The notes beneath the pieces are model-generated. The model did no database searches, was not told where the DNA came from, and saw nothing but the letters and a program-made list of their open reading frames with translations. Source: Lewinellaceae bacterium (lineage in GTDB: Bacteria > Bacteroidota > Bacteroidia > Chitinophagales > Saprospiraceae). Taken from it: a DNA stretch of 64,000 nucleotides. Numbering within the stretch: the first letter of the stretch is position 1; the number at the start of each line of letters is the position of its first letter. The stretch lies in NCBI GenBank assembly GCA_016713985.1, contig JADJOD010000009.1, forward strand, positions 186,001-250,000, given 5' to 3'. Below are positions 26,361-36,220 of this stretch, in pieces. Position numbers and translations under genes: made by a program.

Positions 26361-27659
26361 TCAATACTTCAACATTCTGCCGCTTTCCTGCCATCTGTCC
26401 GTGTTCAGCCGCCACAGGTAGATGCCGGGCTGCAGAAATGCCGTTGCAGGTATTTCGATGACCTGTGCACCGGCATCGAAGTACCGCTGGTTCGTCCATA
26501 CGGTTTTGCCGGACAGGTCCGTCAGCGACAGCGACACGGTTTCCGGCCGGGAAAGGAACAGGGAGAGATACGAGCCGGCCTTCGTCGGATTCGGTTGAAG
26601 CACAACGCCGCTTACTCCGGAGTCCGGCGTGGAACGGTCGTCGGCAAACTTCAGTTGCAAGTCGCGGGCGCCGCCGCCGGCGCTGTAAATCGCCGGTGGC
26701 ACCTGTGTTGCCGGTACCGAAACCACTTCGCTCAGTCGCGCGGGCGCCAGGGCACGTACCCGGATTGTTGCCAGTTTTTCGCCGTCGCGGATCGATTGCG
26801 GAGTCGCGTCGAACCAGACGAGGCTGAGCACACCCGCCCTGGGCCGGGCAAAGGACGAGGCCTCCAATCCGGGCAGAGTTCCAGGCGTAACAGTCTCTAT
26901 TTCAACATATTCCGGATCAAAATTTAATTCCGTTTGTAAGGCGAGGTATTCTCCCTGCCCCTCGAATTGCAGCGGAAGGTCGATACTTGTGCCCGCCTGC
27001 AGCAGCACATCCGGCAAGGTCAGCGCCACCGCACTCCGGTCGTCGTCGTCCGGACTGAACCCGGGGAAAGCGTCACAATCCGTATCGCCGGTTTTGACTC
27101 CATAAAACGTTATGGTGATCAAGGTATCCTGGAATCCGTTCAAATCGATCGATTCGGGAAAACTGCTCTGGAACGGGTTGTCCGGATTGGGAAAGCCAAA
27201 TCCACCGGCTACAAAACGCCAGGACGTGTTGTTCGGCAATTCGGTATAAATCCCCTGGATGAGTTTTCGCTCTTCCACCATATCGAACGTGGTGATCGAA
27301 TTACTTTTATTCGCGTCGGCGGCAATCATGGCATAGGGTGAAGACAGGGGCTGAATGCCCAGGATATGCCTGGCGGTTTGTACGAGGTCCAGCGCCGTTA
27401 CCCCGTTCAGCGGGTCGGTGTCTTTAAAGGGGGTAATCGTATAGTTTCCCGGAGGCAGCGATTGGTACAAGGCACACCCGTCGCTCCCGGTCACCGGACT
27501 AATCGTATCGTTCGGGAAATAAAAAGAGGGCAATTCCACATTTGAAACGACATCGCCGTTGCAATGGGTAACAATACAAACTTTCAGGTCGAGGGTTTGG
27601 GCAAACCCCGCTCCCGGCATAACCAGGATCAAAAGGCAAAAAGTGATTATGTGTTTCAT
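26361..27659 (-). CDS. T9SS protein with dockerin-like and cohesin-like modules
   Basis: This 432-residue protein has the signal peptide MKHIITFCLLILVMPGAGFA. Residues about 70-170 are a dockerin-like module (DTDPLNGVTALDLVQTARHI, AADANKSNSITTFDMVEERK, then SWRFVAGGFGFPNPDNPF), close to the one at 2781-3722. Residues about 210-330 have cohesin-like features (LPDVLLQAGTSIDLPLQFEG, LQTELNFDPEYVEIE, GVLSLVWFDA, EKLATIRVRALA). The end (VVLQPNPTKAGSYLSLFLSR to LKY) is a T9SS sorting domain. It is secreted and probably surface-attached. The cohesin call is by pattern only. Confidence 0.75.
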   Translation of the reverse strand: MKHIITFCLLILVMPGAGFAQTLDLKVCIVTHCNGDVVSNVELPSFYFPNDTISPVTGSDGCALYQSLPPGNYTITPFKDTDPLNGVTALDLVQTARHILGIQPLSSPYAMIAADANKSNSITTFDMVEERKLIQGIYTELPNNTSWRFVAGGFGFPNPDNPFQSSFPESIDLNGFQDTLITITFYGVKTGDTDCDAFPGFSPDDDDRSAVALTLPDVLLQAGTSIDLPLQFEGQGEYLALQTELNFDPEYVEIETVTPGTLPGLEASSFARPRAGVLSLVWFDATPQSIRDGEKLATIRVRALAPARLSEVVSVPATQVPPAIYSAGGGARDLQLKFADDRSTPDSGVSGVVLQPNPTKAGSYLSLFLSRPETVSLSLTDLSGKTVWTNQRYFDAGAQVIEIPATAFLQPGIYLWRLNTDRWQESGRMLKY

Positions 27660-27774
27660 ATTTTTTTTCTTTAAGTGGTGTGGCGGATTTACAAATCCGC
27701 TATACGGTTGACAATCAATAAACTGTTTTAAAAACAGACCCGATTATTACGGAAAAAATTTCCGTTGTACCTGG

Positions 27775-30648
27775 TTATTTCACGATGATCAGACGTCCCG
27801 ATGCCGCCGTTTTGCCTTCACTTTCCAGGCGGAAGTAATAAACGCCCTGCGGCAGGTCTTTGCGCCGGAAGCGGTAGTCGGCGCCCGCAAAACTTTCCGT
27901 TTGGACTGGAATGCCCTGGGCGTTGAACACCGACAAGGTCACCTGAGCGTTGGCGGGCAGCCCGGTCAGGTGAAATCCGGTTTCTTCCGTAAAAGGATTG
28001 GGGAAAATTTCCAGGCCGATACCTCCCGCCGGCGGGTCTTTTACAAAGGAGGTAAACGGTTTGCCGATGGTGTGGAAGGTGGTGTTGGTGATCACCGGAT
28101 CATTGTAGTCGAAGTAGATGGCGGCTTTGTTTTCAATAACCGTACCCAGCGGCAAATCGGGCTTCTGGGCGATATGGAACGATACAAAACCGTGCGACGC
28201 GGGTTCGTTGGCGGCGCTGTCTGCCAGCAGGATGTTGTCAAACCGGAACGTAAGCACCCCGGTGCTGTTCAGGTCAAAGGTGTAGGGATGGCTGGAAGGA
28301 CCCGGCCGCACGGTTGCAGCGTCGAGCATTGACGTGAGGGTATCGCGGATAACCACCAGAAACGCGGTGTCCGTACCCGTATTCTGGAACCGAATCCTGT
28401 ACTCCAGTTCCTGCCCCCGTTCGATGAAGTGGGCGTCTTTCCAGCCCATCGGAAATCCCTGTTTATCATTGGGGTCAAATGAGCCGATCACTTCGCCGCA
28501 AAACACGGACAGGAAAGGTTCGGCGTCGTTTTCGGGGAACTGCAGTGCACTTGATGCCGCCGCGCCGCCGCAAGGTGATACGACGGAGGAGGGCACACTC
28601 ACACCCGGGTGGCCGGGGCGTTGTGAGGTTTGCAGAAAATACGGGCCTCCGGACGGGTTGGACAGTACAATCATCGTATCTTCTCCGGTATCAAGTTGTA
28701 AAACTCCCTGCATGTACATAATCTGGTCTTCCACAATCACATAATCGACGGCGCCGGTCATATTCCCGGCGCCGGTATTGGTGACTTTAAAAACCACGTC
28801 GCCGGTGCAGGCGCCCTCCACTTCGAGGTGCGACCCATCCCACAAAGAATTGGCGGAGGGGCATACCGAATCGGGGAAAATATGTGCTTCCACGCAGTAA
28901 ATATCGCCCAGTTCGGCCTCACAATCGAGGATCAGGCTGACGTTGAAACTGCCGCATTGCCCCGGAGTCACATCGGGCAGGTCAAACGTGAGTACATTGC
29001 CGTTTTGGCTGCTCAGGGGTATCGTACTGTTTTTATAACTCAATAAAGGACTGGAAAGGGTAAGTTGTACCGAGGCGTCGGTAGCCGTCGCGTTGCCGTT
29101 GTTGCAATAAACGACGTTAAAATTATTGACGGCACATCGGCGCAGGAAGGGCGCGGCAACTTCCACGTACATCTGCGGACAGTCAACTTCCGAGCGGAGG
29201 CCGAGGGGTGGCGCCTGCACGATTTGATACGTGCCCGACACGGCGACGGCCTGGGTATTGCAGGGCAGCCAAAAATTCTGCATGCCGTACAAGGGCACTA
29301 CCGACAGCATAAAATCGCCCTCGGAAACCGGCATCAGGAAAGACCCTGTGGCCGTGATGTTTTTAAAAAAGGTCTCGCCAAACTGGTTTTCCGCCTTTAC
29401 GATGAAGTTGGTCAGGGGTGGTTCTCCCGAATCCGGCAGGCAGTTGTCGCTGGCATCGTAATACACACTGCCTGCGATTTTGTTGGTATAAACCTCCCCT
29501 TCCGCGTTGGTTTTGATCAAAAAAGCGCCCGAATTTAATTCCAATCCGCCGCCGATCGCAAATTTGTTGTCGCTGGTATTGATAATCTGCCAGGGGATGT
29601 CCAGCGGCGTGGTGTCCGACAAAGTGCTTTTCCAGACGAGTGTTCCGACGGCGTCCACCTTCATCAAAAAGATCGCTTCACTGATGCCGAAACTGACGCT
29701 GGTATGGCCGGCGATATACAGGTTATCGGCAATGTCGCGGGCAAAACTGTTGATGGTGTACAGCGGATTGACCGCTTGGCCGGGCCAGGGGAATATCTGC
29801 TGAAACCATAACTCATTGCCGTCCGCATCCGTTTTGAGCAGGCTGATCTGGGTGGGGTTGGCGCCGTAGGTGTCGCCCAACAGCATCAGGCCGCCATCCG
29901 ACATACGCAGCAGATCGCAGGCCTTTTGTCGCGCCGGTTTGACATACCAGTTTTGCCAGCTGAGGTTGCCTGCGGCGTTGGTTTTGGCGAGAAACAGGTC
30001 GTGATCGGCGCCGTTCAGGCCCGCGCCGCTGATCACGATATCGCCGCCCGGCAACTCGATCAGGCGCGACACCTGTTCGTTGACGGTCGGGTTGCCAAAG
30101 GTTTGGGACCAGAGAATGCCGCCGTTGGGGTCCATTTTTACCAGGCGGATATCCTGGTTCAAGGCCGCGTTGCGGGTATCGCCTGCTGCAAGAAAATTGC
30201 CGTCGGATGTTTTGATAATATCCCTTAACCCGTTGGACAAGAACGAATTATCCACTACGGTTTGCCACAGGACGACGCCGTTGGGATCAAGCCGAAGGAC
30301 GATGTTTTTCTTTACGCCGGCGTCCGGGTAGTTTTCGGCAAGTACGATAAAATCGCCTTCTCCACTCAGACAGGTGGCCCTGGCGCGGGCGCCGTTGAGG
30401 CTGAGATGATTGGTCCACACCACGTTGCCGTTCTGGTCAACTTTTTGGAGGAACATCTGATCCGTGCTGGCAATTTCTCCGGCCATAAAAAAGCCGCCGT
30501 CAGGCGTTTCCACGAGGTCGCGGCAACCGGCTGTGGCCGGGGAATACGTTTTAATAAAGCCCTGTCCCTGAAGCGCCGCTGCGGAAAACAACGCAAAAAC
30601 CAAAGCCAGAAAAACCGGAAGGATCGTACGGGTAACTTTCATGTTCAT
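27775..30648 (-). CDS. T9SS protein with delta-60-like beta-propeller repeats
   Basis: Start chosen at 30648 or 30642 (MNMKVTRTILPVFLALVFAL signal peptide), about 957 residues. Residues 30-390 contain repeats of the form DxxLxKxDxxGNxxWxxxxG (FLQKVDQNGNVVWTNHLSLN, RLVKMDPNGGILWSQTFGNP). A SdrD-B-like segment (VYYDASDNCLPDSGEPPLTN) follows, then a DUF11/DUF7619-like domain (SFDPNDKQGFPMGW, ELEYRIRFQNTGTD), and a T9SS sorting domain (LEIFPNPFTEETGFHLTGLP to the end). It is secreted, probably an adhesin or structural protein. Confidence 0.88.
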   Translation of the reverse strand: MNMKVTRTILPVFLALVFALFSAAALQGQGFIKTYSPATAGCRDLVETPDGGFFMAGEIASTDQMFLQKVDQNGNVVWTNHLSLNGARARATCLSGEGDFIVLAENYPDAGVKKNIVLRLDPNGVVLWQTVVDNSFLSNGLRDIIKTSDGNFLAAGDTRNAALNQDIRLVKMDPNGGILWSQTFGNPTVNEQVSRLIELPGGDIVISGAGLNGADHDLFLAKTNAAGNLSWQNWYVKPARQKACDLLRMSDGGLMLLGDTYGANPTQISLLKTDADGNELWFQQIFPWPGQAVNPLYTINSFARDIADNLYIAGHTSVSFGISEAIFLMKVDAVGTLVWKSTLSDTTPLDIPWQIINTSDNKFAIGGGLELNSGAFLIKTNAEGEVYTNKIAGSVYYDASDNCLPDSGEPPLTNFIVKAENQFGETFFKNITATGSFLMPVSEGDFMLSVVPLYGMQNFWLPCNTQAVAVSGTYQIVQAPPLGLRSEVDCPQMYVEVAAPFLRRCAVNNFNVVYCNNGNATATDASVQLTLSSPLLSYKNSTIPLSSQNGNVLTFDLPDVTPGQCGSFNVSLILDCEAELGDIYCVEAHIFPDSVCPSANSLWDGSHLEVEGACTGDVVFKVTNTGAGNMTGAVDYVIVEDQIMYMQGVLQLDTGEDTMIVLSNPSGGPYFLQTSQRPGHPGVSVPSSVVSPCGGAAASSALQFPENDAEPFLSVFCGEVIGSFDPNDKQGFPMGWKDAHFIERGQELEYRIRFQNTGTDTAFLVVIRDTLTSMLDAATVRPGPSSHPYTFDLNSTGVLTFRFDNILLADSAANEPASHGFVSFHIAQKPDLPLGTVIENKAAIYFDYNDPVITNTTFHTIGKPFTSFVKDPPAGGIGLEIFPNPFTEETGFHLTGLPANAQVTLSVFNAQGIPVQTESFAGADYRFRRKDLPQGVYYFRLESEGKTAASGRLIIVK

Positions 30649-30832
30649 ATTATTTATGGTGATTAGATTAGCCATGCTTTTTTTCACAGTACAAAAGTGC
30701 GGGCGGTTCTGCGTCCGGCAAAGGACAAAATTTGTCATTTTTCAGGCAAAAAAACCGTCGACATGTATTTCAAACTATTGATTATTAAATATTTGCATTC
30801 TATTTTTGTGGCTATTTTTCAGAAATCTCTAA

Positions 30833-32209
30833 ATGGCATCCACACCTTTGATCCAGATTTTGCGCGCCTTGCCCGCCACAAGTATGCGGGCGCTGGAGAA
30901 ATTTGTCGCCTCACCCTATCATGTGACCCACCCGGAAGTGTTGCGCCTGTTCGGTTTCCTGAAATCGAATCCCGGCGGCGACGCGGTTCTTTTGCCGCCG
31001 GAAACGGGGCGCCCGCGCAGGAAGTACCACCTGACCAATTACCTGCTGGAGGCCGTGGAAAAATTTCTCGCCCTGGAAACCTGGAACCAGCGCCCGCACG
31101 AACAAAACGTAGCAACTGTTGCAGCCCTGCGCCGCCTTCACCTCGACGAGATCAGCGCGGGTATGTTGCGATACGCCCGAAAACGCTTAGAATCCGACCT
31201 GCAACGCGGCAGTGCCTATCACCGCAGCGACTACCTGATGCACCTGGAATCGTATTACCTGTCGCAACAGGAAGGCCGCGCAAGATCGGCCAACGTGCAG
31301 GAATTGTCCGACGCCGAAGACATTTCCTTTATTTGTGAAAAACTCCGGACCGGCTGTCTGTTGCTGAGTCACCAGGCCGTATCGAAACGGGAATACAATA
31401 AGGGACTGTTAGACAATGTATTACAATTCCTTAACGGGCATCGTTATTTAGAGATACCAATTATTGCGGCGTATTATCACGGCTATTTTGCCCAACTCGG
31501 GCAGGACGCTGACCGGCATTTCGACCGTTTGAAACAACTCCTGCACGGGCATGCCGGGTATTTTTCCTTGGCCGAAACACACGACCTCTACCTCATGGCC
31601 ATCAATTTTTGCATCCGCCGGATCAATCAGGCGGAGGAGCGTTATTTCCGCGAGGTGTTCGAATTGTATCAATCCGGGTTGCAACACGGCGCGCTGCTGG
31701 AAAACGGCATACTGTCCCGCTGGACCTACAATAACATTGCCGTGACGGCCCTGCGTTTGTTGGAATTCGATTGGGTCGGCCGGTTTTTGCGCGATTTTGC
31801 ACAGTTTTTGCCCGAAAGCCACCGGGAAGCCGCCTTCAATTTTAATATCGCCCGGTATTATTACGATACGGGCGATTACAATCAGGCCATGCAGCACCTC
31901 CTGCGTATGGAATACGACGACGTGTTGCAAAACCTGGCCGCCAAAACCATGCTTTGCAAGATCTATTACGAACTCGGAGAAGCCGACGCCCTGGAAAACC
32001 AGTTAGACAGTATTCACATCTATCTGCGCCGGAAAAAAGTGCTGGGCTACCACAAGGAAAACTATACGGCCATTGTACGTTTTATGCGCAAATTGCTGGC
32101 GACCAACCACCACAGCGCTTCGGAAAAGGAAAAACTCCGGCGGGAGATCGAACAATGGCCGGTGCTGACCGAACGGGAATGGCTGTTGCGGCAACTGCCG
32201 GACAGATAA
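30833..32209 (+). CDS. Helical (TPR-like) protein, function unknown
   Basis: This 458-residue, almost entirely helical protein has TPR-like pairs (FNFNIARYYYDTGDYNQAMQ, AKTMLCKIYYELGEADALEN). No signal peptide is visible. The N-terminal part (LIQILRALPATSMRALEKFV) recurs in my memory of Saprospiraceae hypotheticals but has no family name I can give. It is divergent from the propeller gene and 77 nt upstream of a peroxiredoxin gene on the same strand. Confidence 0.6.
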   Translation: MASTPLIQILRALPATSMRALEKFVASPYHVTHPEVLRLFGFLKSNPGGDAVLLPPETGRPRRKYHLTNYLLEAVEKFLALETWNQRPHEQNVATVAALRRLHLDEISAGMLRYARKRLESDLQRGSAYHRSDYLMHLESYYLSQQEGRARSANVQELSDAEDISFICEKLRTGCLLLSHQAVSKREYNKGLLDNVLQFLNGHRYLEIPIIAAYYHGYFAQLGQDADRHFDRLKQLLHGHAGYFSLAETHDLYLMAINFCIRRINQAEERYFREVFELYQSGLQHGALLENGILSRWTYNNIAVTALRLLEFDWVGRFLRDFAQFLPESHREAAFNFNIARYYYDTGDYNQAMQHLLRMEYDDVLQNLAAKTMLCKIYYELGEADALENQLDSIHIYLRRKKVLGYHKENYTAIVRFMRKLLATNHHSASEKEKLRREIEQWPVLTEREWLLRQLPDR

Positions 32210-32286
32210 ATTCCACGAATGCTCGGCACAAGTTTTTATTTTCGCGTTTTAAAAACGTATCCAACATCCTCCATTTTCCCTGAACG

Positions 32287-32757
32287 ATGCTCCAATCCGG
32301 CGATAAAGCCCCCGATTTTGCCCTGCGCGCCAGTGACAAGTCGCTCGTAAAACTCTCCGAACAACGCGGCAAAAATGTCGTATTATTGTTTTTTCCCTTT
32401 GCATTCACGGGGGTTTGTACAAAAGAACTGTGTTACCTGCGCGACAGCCTGGCCGAATACCAGCAACTCGACGCACAAATACTGGCCGTTTCGGTCGACA
32501 GCCCTTACACCTTAGCCAAATGGAAAGACGAACAGGGTTTTAACTTCCCGATGTTGTCCGATTTTAATAAAACCGCGAGTAAAAAATACGATTCCCTGTA
32601 CAAAGAATTTGGCCTGGGATTAAAAGGTGTGTCCAAACGTTCGGCATTTGTCATTGATAAAGAAGGGATTGTGCGTTATGCCGAAGTACTGGAAAACGCC
32701 GGTGAATTGCCCGATTTCGAGGCCGTCAAACAAACCCTCCATTCGCTTAAAGTATAA
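32287..32757 (+). CDS. Peroxiredoxin (AhpC/TSA, AhpE/BCP-like)
   Basis: This 156-residue enzyme reduces peroxides in the cytoplasm. The active site PFAFTGVCTKELC matches PxxxTxxC, with the peroxidatic cysteine C44; C49 is a possible resolving residue. KRSAFVIDKEG contains the conserved Arg. It has the AhpE/BCP length. It starts 77 nt after the helical protein gene and ends 2 nt before clpS, so it is co-transcribed with clpS. Confidence 0.93.
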   Translation: MLQSGDKAPDFALRASDKSLVKLSEQRGKNVVLLFFPFAFTGVCTKELCYLRDSLAEYQQLDAQILAVSVDSPYTLAKWKDEQGFNFPMLSDFNKTASKKYDSLYKEFGLGLKGVSKRSAFVIDKEGIVRYAEVLENAGELPDFEAVKQTLHSLKV

Positions 32758-32759
32758 TT

Positions 32760-33080
32760 ATGGCGCCGCAACACGATCTGTTCAATTACGAAAAACCCCT
32801 CTGGGAAGAAGAAGAGGACGTCCTGGTGGAAGACGAAACCGGCGCCGACATGCCGGCGCATATTGTCGTTTACAACGACGATTTTAATACGTTCGAGTGG
32901 GTGATCGAGTGTTTTGTGGCGGTATTGCAACACACCCACGAACAATCGGAGCAACTTGCACTCATTATCCATTACAAAGGCAAAGCCACGGTAAAATCAG
33001 GCATCAAGGAAGAACTGATTCCGCTGTGTGAAGCATTGCTCGACCGCGGCCTGTCGGCGGAAGTGATCAGCGAGGAGTAG
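32760..33080 (+). CDS. clpS: ATP-dependent Clp protease adaptor ClpS
   Basis: This 106-residue protein has an acidic flexible N-terminus, then the ClpS fold: IVVYNDDFNTFEWVIECFVA contains the NDD residues that bind the alpha-amino group of N-degrons, and HYKGKATVKSG is the conserved second motif. ClpS hands N-degron substrates to ClpAP or ClpCP. The partner tagging enzyme aat lies 0.6 kb downstream on the same strand. It starts 2 nt after the peroxiredoxin stop. Confidence 0.93.
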   Translation: MAPQHDLFNYEKPLWEEEEDVLVEDETGADMPAHIVVYNDDFNTFEWVIECFVAVLQHTHEQSEQLALIIHYKGKATVKSGIKEELIPLCEALLDRGLSAEVISEE

Positions 33081-33197
33081 CCGGTATCGTTGTAGGGCCC
33101 GATGACCGTAATCTTTTATTGCTTTTGGTGCGTTTTCCTCAAAAGTTATCATATTTGCCTTCAACATACCAATTGTTAAACTTTCAACTCCCTCAAC

Positions 33198-33596
33198 ATG
33201 GAAATCATTGACCAACCTGTGGATACCACTGAACGTCCGCTCGCAACCGACGGAAACCGCATCCTGGCTTATCTCATCGACGTGCTGATTACAATCGGCG
33301 TATCCTTCGTACCCGTGGTCGGGTGGATAGCCGGCGCCGTTTATTTTGTAACACGCGACGGCCTGCCATTCCTCAACGGGCAAAGCGTCGGAAAAAGGGC
33401 CATGAATATCCGGGCCGTAACCACCGAGGGGGCTTCCCTGTCGAACAACTGGGGCCCGGTTTTGATCCGGAACATCGTGTTGTTCATCCCGGTGTTTCCG
33501 TTGATAGAACTCATCGTGATGCTTACCAACCCGAACAAACAACGCCTCGGCGATCAGTGGGCCCGCACAAAAGTGGTGGTCGAACCGGCTGCCTGA
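33198..33596 (+). CDS. RDD family membrane protein
   Basis: This 132-residue protein matches the RDD pattern: RILAYLIDVLITIGVSFVPV (helix 1 with the conserved Arg and Asp), a second membrane segment VGWIAGAVYFVTRDG, the GQSVGKRAMNIRAV loop, and a third segment with the distal Asp in QRLGDQWARTKVV. It is an inner-membrane protein; some family members are ion antiporters, but no substrate can be inferred. Confidence 0.88.
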   Translation: MEIIDQPVDTTERPLATDGNRILAYLIDVLITIGVSFVPVVGWIAGAVYFVTRDGLPFLNGQSVGKRAMNIRAVTTEGASLSNNWGPVLIRNIVLFIPVFPLIELIVMLTNPNKQRLGDQWARTKVVVEPAA

Positions 33597-33671
33597 GCCG
33601 GCAAACCCACATCCACACTTTTCCCATCTAAATTTTAACGGCCCGATCCATTTCAGGCCGGCTGTTTTGGT

Positions 33672-34384
33672 ATGCCCGTTTTCTGGCTCAGTGATCATGA
33701 CCTGACTTTTCCCCATCCAAGCCTGGCAGAACCCGGCGGTTTGCTGGCTGTCGGCGGCGATATGAGCGCCGAGCGCCTGATATTGGCATACCGGAACGGC
33801 ATTTTTCCCTGGTTCGAAGAGGACGGCCAGTTTTTCTGGTACTCACCCGATCCGCGCTGGGTGCTTTTCCCGCCCGAACTCCGGGGAAAAAAAGCATGCG
33901 TTCCATCTTCAACCGGCACAAATTCCGGTATACCCTCGATACGGCATTCGACCAGGTGATCCGGGCTTGTTCGGAAACACCCCGGGGTGGGCAGGACGGC
34001 TCCTGGATCACCGAATCTTTTGTGGAAGGATATACCCGCCTGCACGAACAAGGCGTCGCCCACTCGATGGAGGTCTGGCAGGACGGCGTTTTGGCCGGCG
34101 GTTTGTACGGCATTGCTTTGGGAAAGATCTTTTACGGAGAAAGTATGTTTTCACGCGTCCCCAATGCCTCCAAGGCGGGTTTTATCACCCTCACACAAGC
34201 CCTCGAACGGGCGGGATTCTGGCTGATCGATTGCCAGCAACAAACCGCCCACCTCGAAAGTCTGGGCGCCCGCGGCATCTCCCGGCAACTGTTTCTCGAA
34301 TACCTCGCAAAAAATGTATTCGAACGTTCCCTGCTCGGAAAATGGGCGCTCGACGCGGAAAAAGAGATACAAACCGGGAAATAG
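33672..34384 (+). CDS. aat: Leucyl/phenylalanyl-tRNA-protein transferase, frameshift at 33887
   Basis: This enzyme attaches Leu or Phe to N-terminal Lys/Arg, creating ClpS-recognised degrons. The first part (FWLSDHDLTFPHPSLAEPGG, WYSPDPRWVLFPPEL) and second part (SWITESFVEGYTRLHEQGVA, HSMEVWQDG, GESMFSRVPNASKAG, LIDCQ) match Aat over full length. The frames meet at an A7 run (33887-33893); a -1 shift or one extra A gives 237 residues, near the E. coli length of 234. The site reads A AAA AAA, so slippage is possible, but an assembly error is simpler given similar breaks elsewhere. Confidence 0.9.
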
Positions 34385-34439
34385 CTACAACATTTTTTAT
34401 CTTGCAGGTCAAAAGGCAAACATTTTAATCATTGACGCG

Positions 34440-36206
34440 ATGCGGAAATATTGGCTCAAAGCGCTCTTGTGCAGCGCATCCCTGTTCCCGGTCCTATCTT
34501 TTGAAAATCCCGGACCTCCTCCCCTGCCCGACCCCGAAGTGGTAATCGCTTCGTATCCGAAAGATTACTTTCAGCCCCCGGTGGCCGATAATTCAATCCG
34601 GCTTACCGGCACTTTCGGCGAGCTCCGGCCCAACCACTTTCACACGGGTATCGACATCGACAGCAAAACCGGCGGGGTTGGTCAGCCGGTATTTGCAGCC
34701 GCCGACGGCTTTGTCGACAAAATCAGGGTGCAAGCCGGCGGCTACGGCAACGTATTGTATGTCAAACACCCCAACGGCTATACCACCGTGTACGCCCACC
34801 TCGACCGTTTTTCGTCCGAAATTCAAAAATACGTGCGCGAAATGCAGTACAAACGGGAACGTTTTGAAGTGGACCTGCAACCACCCGATGGAAAATTCAA
34901 AGTAACACAAGGCCAGGAGATTGCCAAATTAGGCAACTCCGGCGGTTCGACGGGGCCACACCTGCATTTTGAAATACGCAATTCCGCAACGGGAAAAGCC
35001 ATCAATCCGCTGTTATTCGGACTGCCCGTGGCAGACAAAACGCCGCCGGAAATCCGCGACATGAAAGTTTATTTTCTCAGCGAAAACCGGGAAGTGCTCA
35101 CCAGCAAACCCTTCCCGCTCGAACGACTGAAAGATGGCACCATAAAAGCGTTTGGTGATACGGTTCGTTTCGGCGCCTGGCGCATCGGGTTCGGCGTCAA
35201 AGCTTACGACAGGCAAAGCGCTTATCGCAACGACAACGGGATCTACTCCATATCCCTGTATGCCGACGGCCAGTTGGCCTACCAGTGGCGAATGGATGAA
35301 CTCGACTTCGACGAATCGCGATACCTCAACGCCCATATCGACTACAGCGCCCGCCAACGGTACGGCGCCTGGTTTCACCGCTGTTTTGTACTTCCCGGCA
35401 ATCGCCTCAACAACTATTCACACGCCGAAGCACTCGGCGCTATCCCGCTTTCCAAAGATAAAGCAACCAAAATCACGCTGAAAATCCTCGACGCCGCCGG
35501 AAATATGCGGGGAATGTCTTTCTGGGTCGGTCGCCCGGAGCCGGTGGAAACGGTAGCCGCCATGCCGTTTCAATATGAACTGCCCTTCGACGTGGAAAAC
35601 CATATCGATCTCGAAGATTTTACCATGACCATGCCGAAAGGCGCTTTGTACGAATCGCTGCACTTTCAATACAAAATCACACCCGACGAAAGTTCGGGTA
35701 TGTATTCGTCCATGTATCATTTGCACGATACCCGGACGCCGGTGCACAAGTATTTTGAAGTGGGTATAAAACCGCGCAACCTCTCGCCGGAACTGCGCAA
35801 CAAAGCCGTGATCGCCAAATGTGGCGACGGGCGACCCGACAATTGCGGCGGCAGTTGGCGGGGCGATTTTGTGGTGACCAAGGTGCGCGAATTCGGCGAT
35901 TATTGCGTCATGACCGATACCGATCCGCCGGCCATCTCACCGGTGGCATTTGGCGACGACATGCGTAAAAAAAGCGCCATGTCGTTCCGGATTCGCGATA
36001 ATTTCGCCATAAACGGCAGCGCCGACGGCCTTTCCTTCCGCGGCACGGTGGACGGGCAATGGGTATTGTTCGAATACGACCGCAAACGCGACCGGATCAC
36101 CCATACGTTCGACGGGCGAATCGCCGCCGGCAGCCACCAGCTGCGCCGGAGCGTCAGAGACGACCGGGGCAACGAAGCGGTGCTGGAGCGGAAATTTGTC
36201 CGGTAA
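34440..36206 (+). CDS. M23 family metallopeptidase, envelope
   Basis: Start chosen at ATG 34440 (588 residues); the open frame upstream overlaps aat. An N-terminal signal (ALLCSASLFPVLSFE) precedes the LytM/M23 domain. Zinc ligands are in NHFHTGIDID (H68, D72) and GPHLHFE (H174, H176), so all catalytic residues look present. About 400 beta-rich residues follow, including an Ig-like segment (PPEIRDMKVYFLSENRE). It probably cuts peptidoglycan cross-bridges in the periplasm, or regulates amidases. Confidence 0.88.
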   Translation: MRKYWLKALLCSASLFPVLSFENPGPPPLPDPEVVIASYPKDYFQPPVADNSIRLTGTFGELRPNHFHTGIDIDSKTGGVGQPVFAAADGFVDKIRVQAGGYGNVLYVKHPNGYTTVYAHLDRFSSEIQKYVREMQYKRERFEVDLQPPDGKFKVTQGQEIAKLGNSGGSTGPHLHFEIRNSATGKAINPLLFGLPVADKTPPEIRDMKVYFLSENREVLTSKPFPLERLKDGTIKAFGDTVRFGAWRIGFGVKAYDRQSAYRNDNGIYSISLYADGQLAYQWRMDELDFDESRYLNAHIDYSARQRYGAWFHRCFVLPGNRLNNYSHAEALGAIPLSKDKATKITLKILDAAGNMRGMSFWVGRPEPVETVAAMPFQYELPFDVENHIDLEDFTMTMPKGALYESLHFQYKITPDESSGMYSSMYHLHDTRTPVHKYFEVGIKPRNLSPELRNKAVIAKCGDGRPDNCGGSWRGDFVVTKVREFGDYCVMTDTDPPAISPVAFGDDMRKKSAMSFRIRDNFAINGSADGLSFRGTVDGQWVLFEYDRKRDRITHTFDGRIAAGSHQLRRSVRDDRGNEAVLERKFVR

Positions 36207-36220
36207 TGTTTGCACCGCGT

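Noticed and set aside
30697..31338. 213-codon plus-strand frame overlapping the helical protein gene
   Set aside because: Arg/Pro-rich shadow in another frame of the gene at 30833-32209; no motif.
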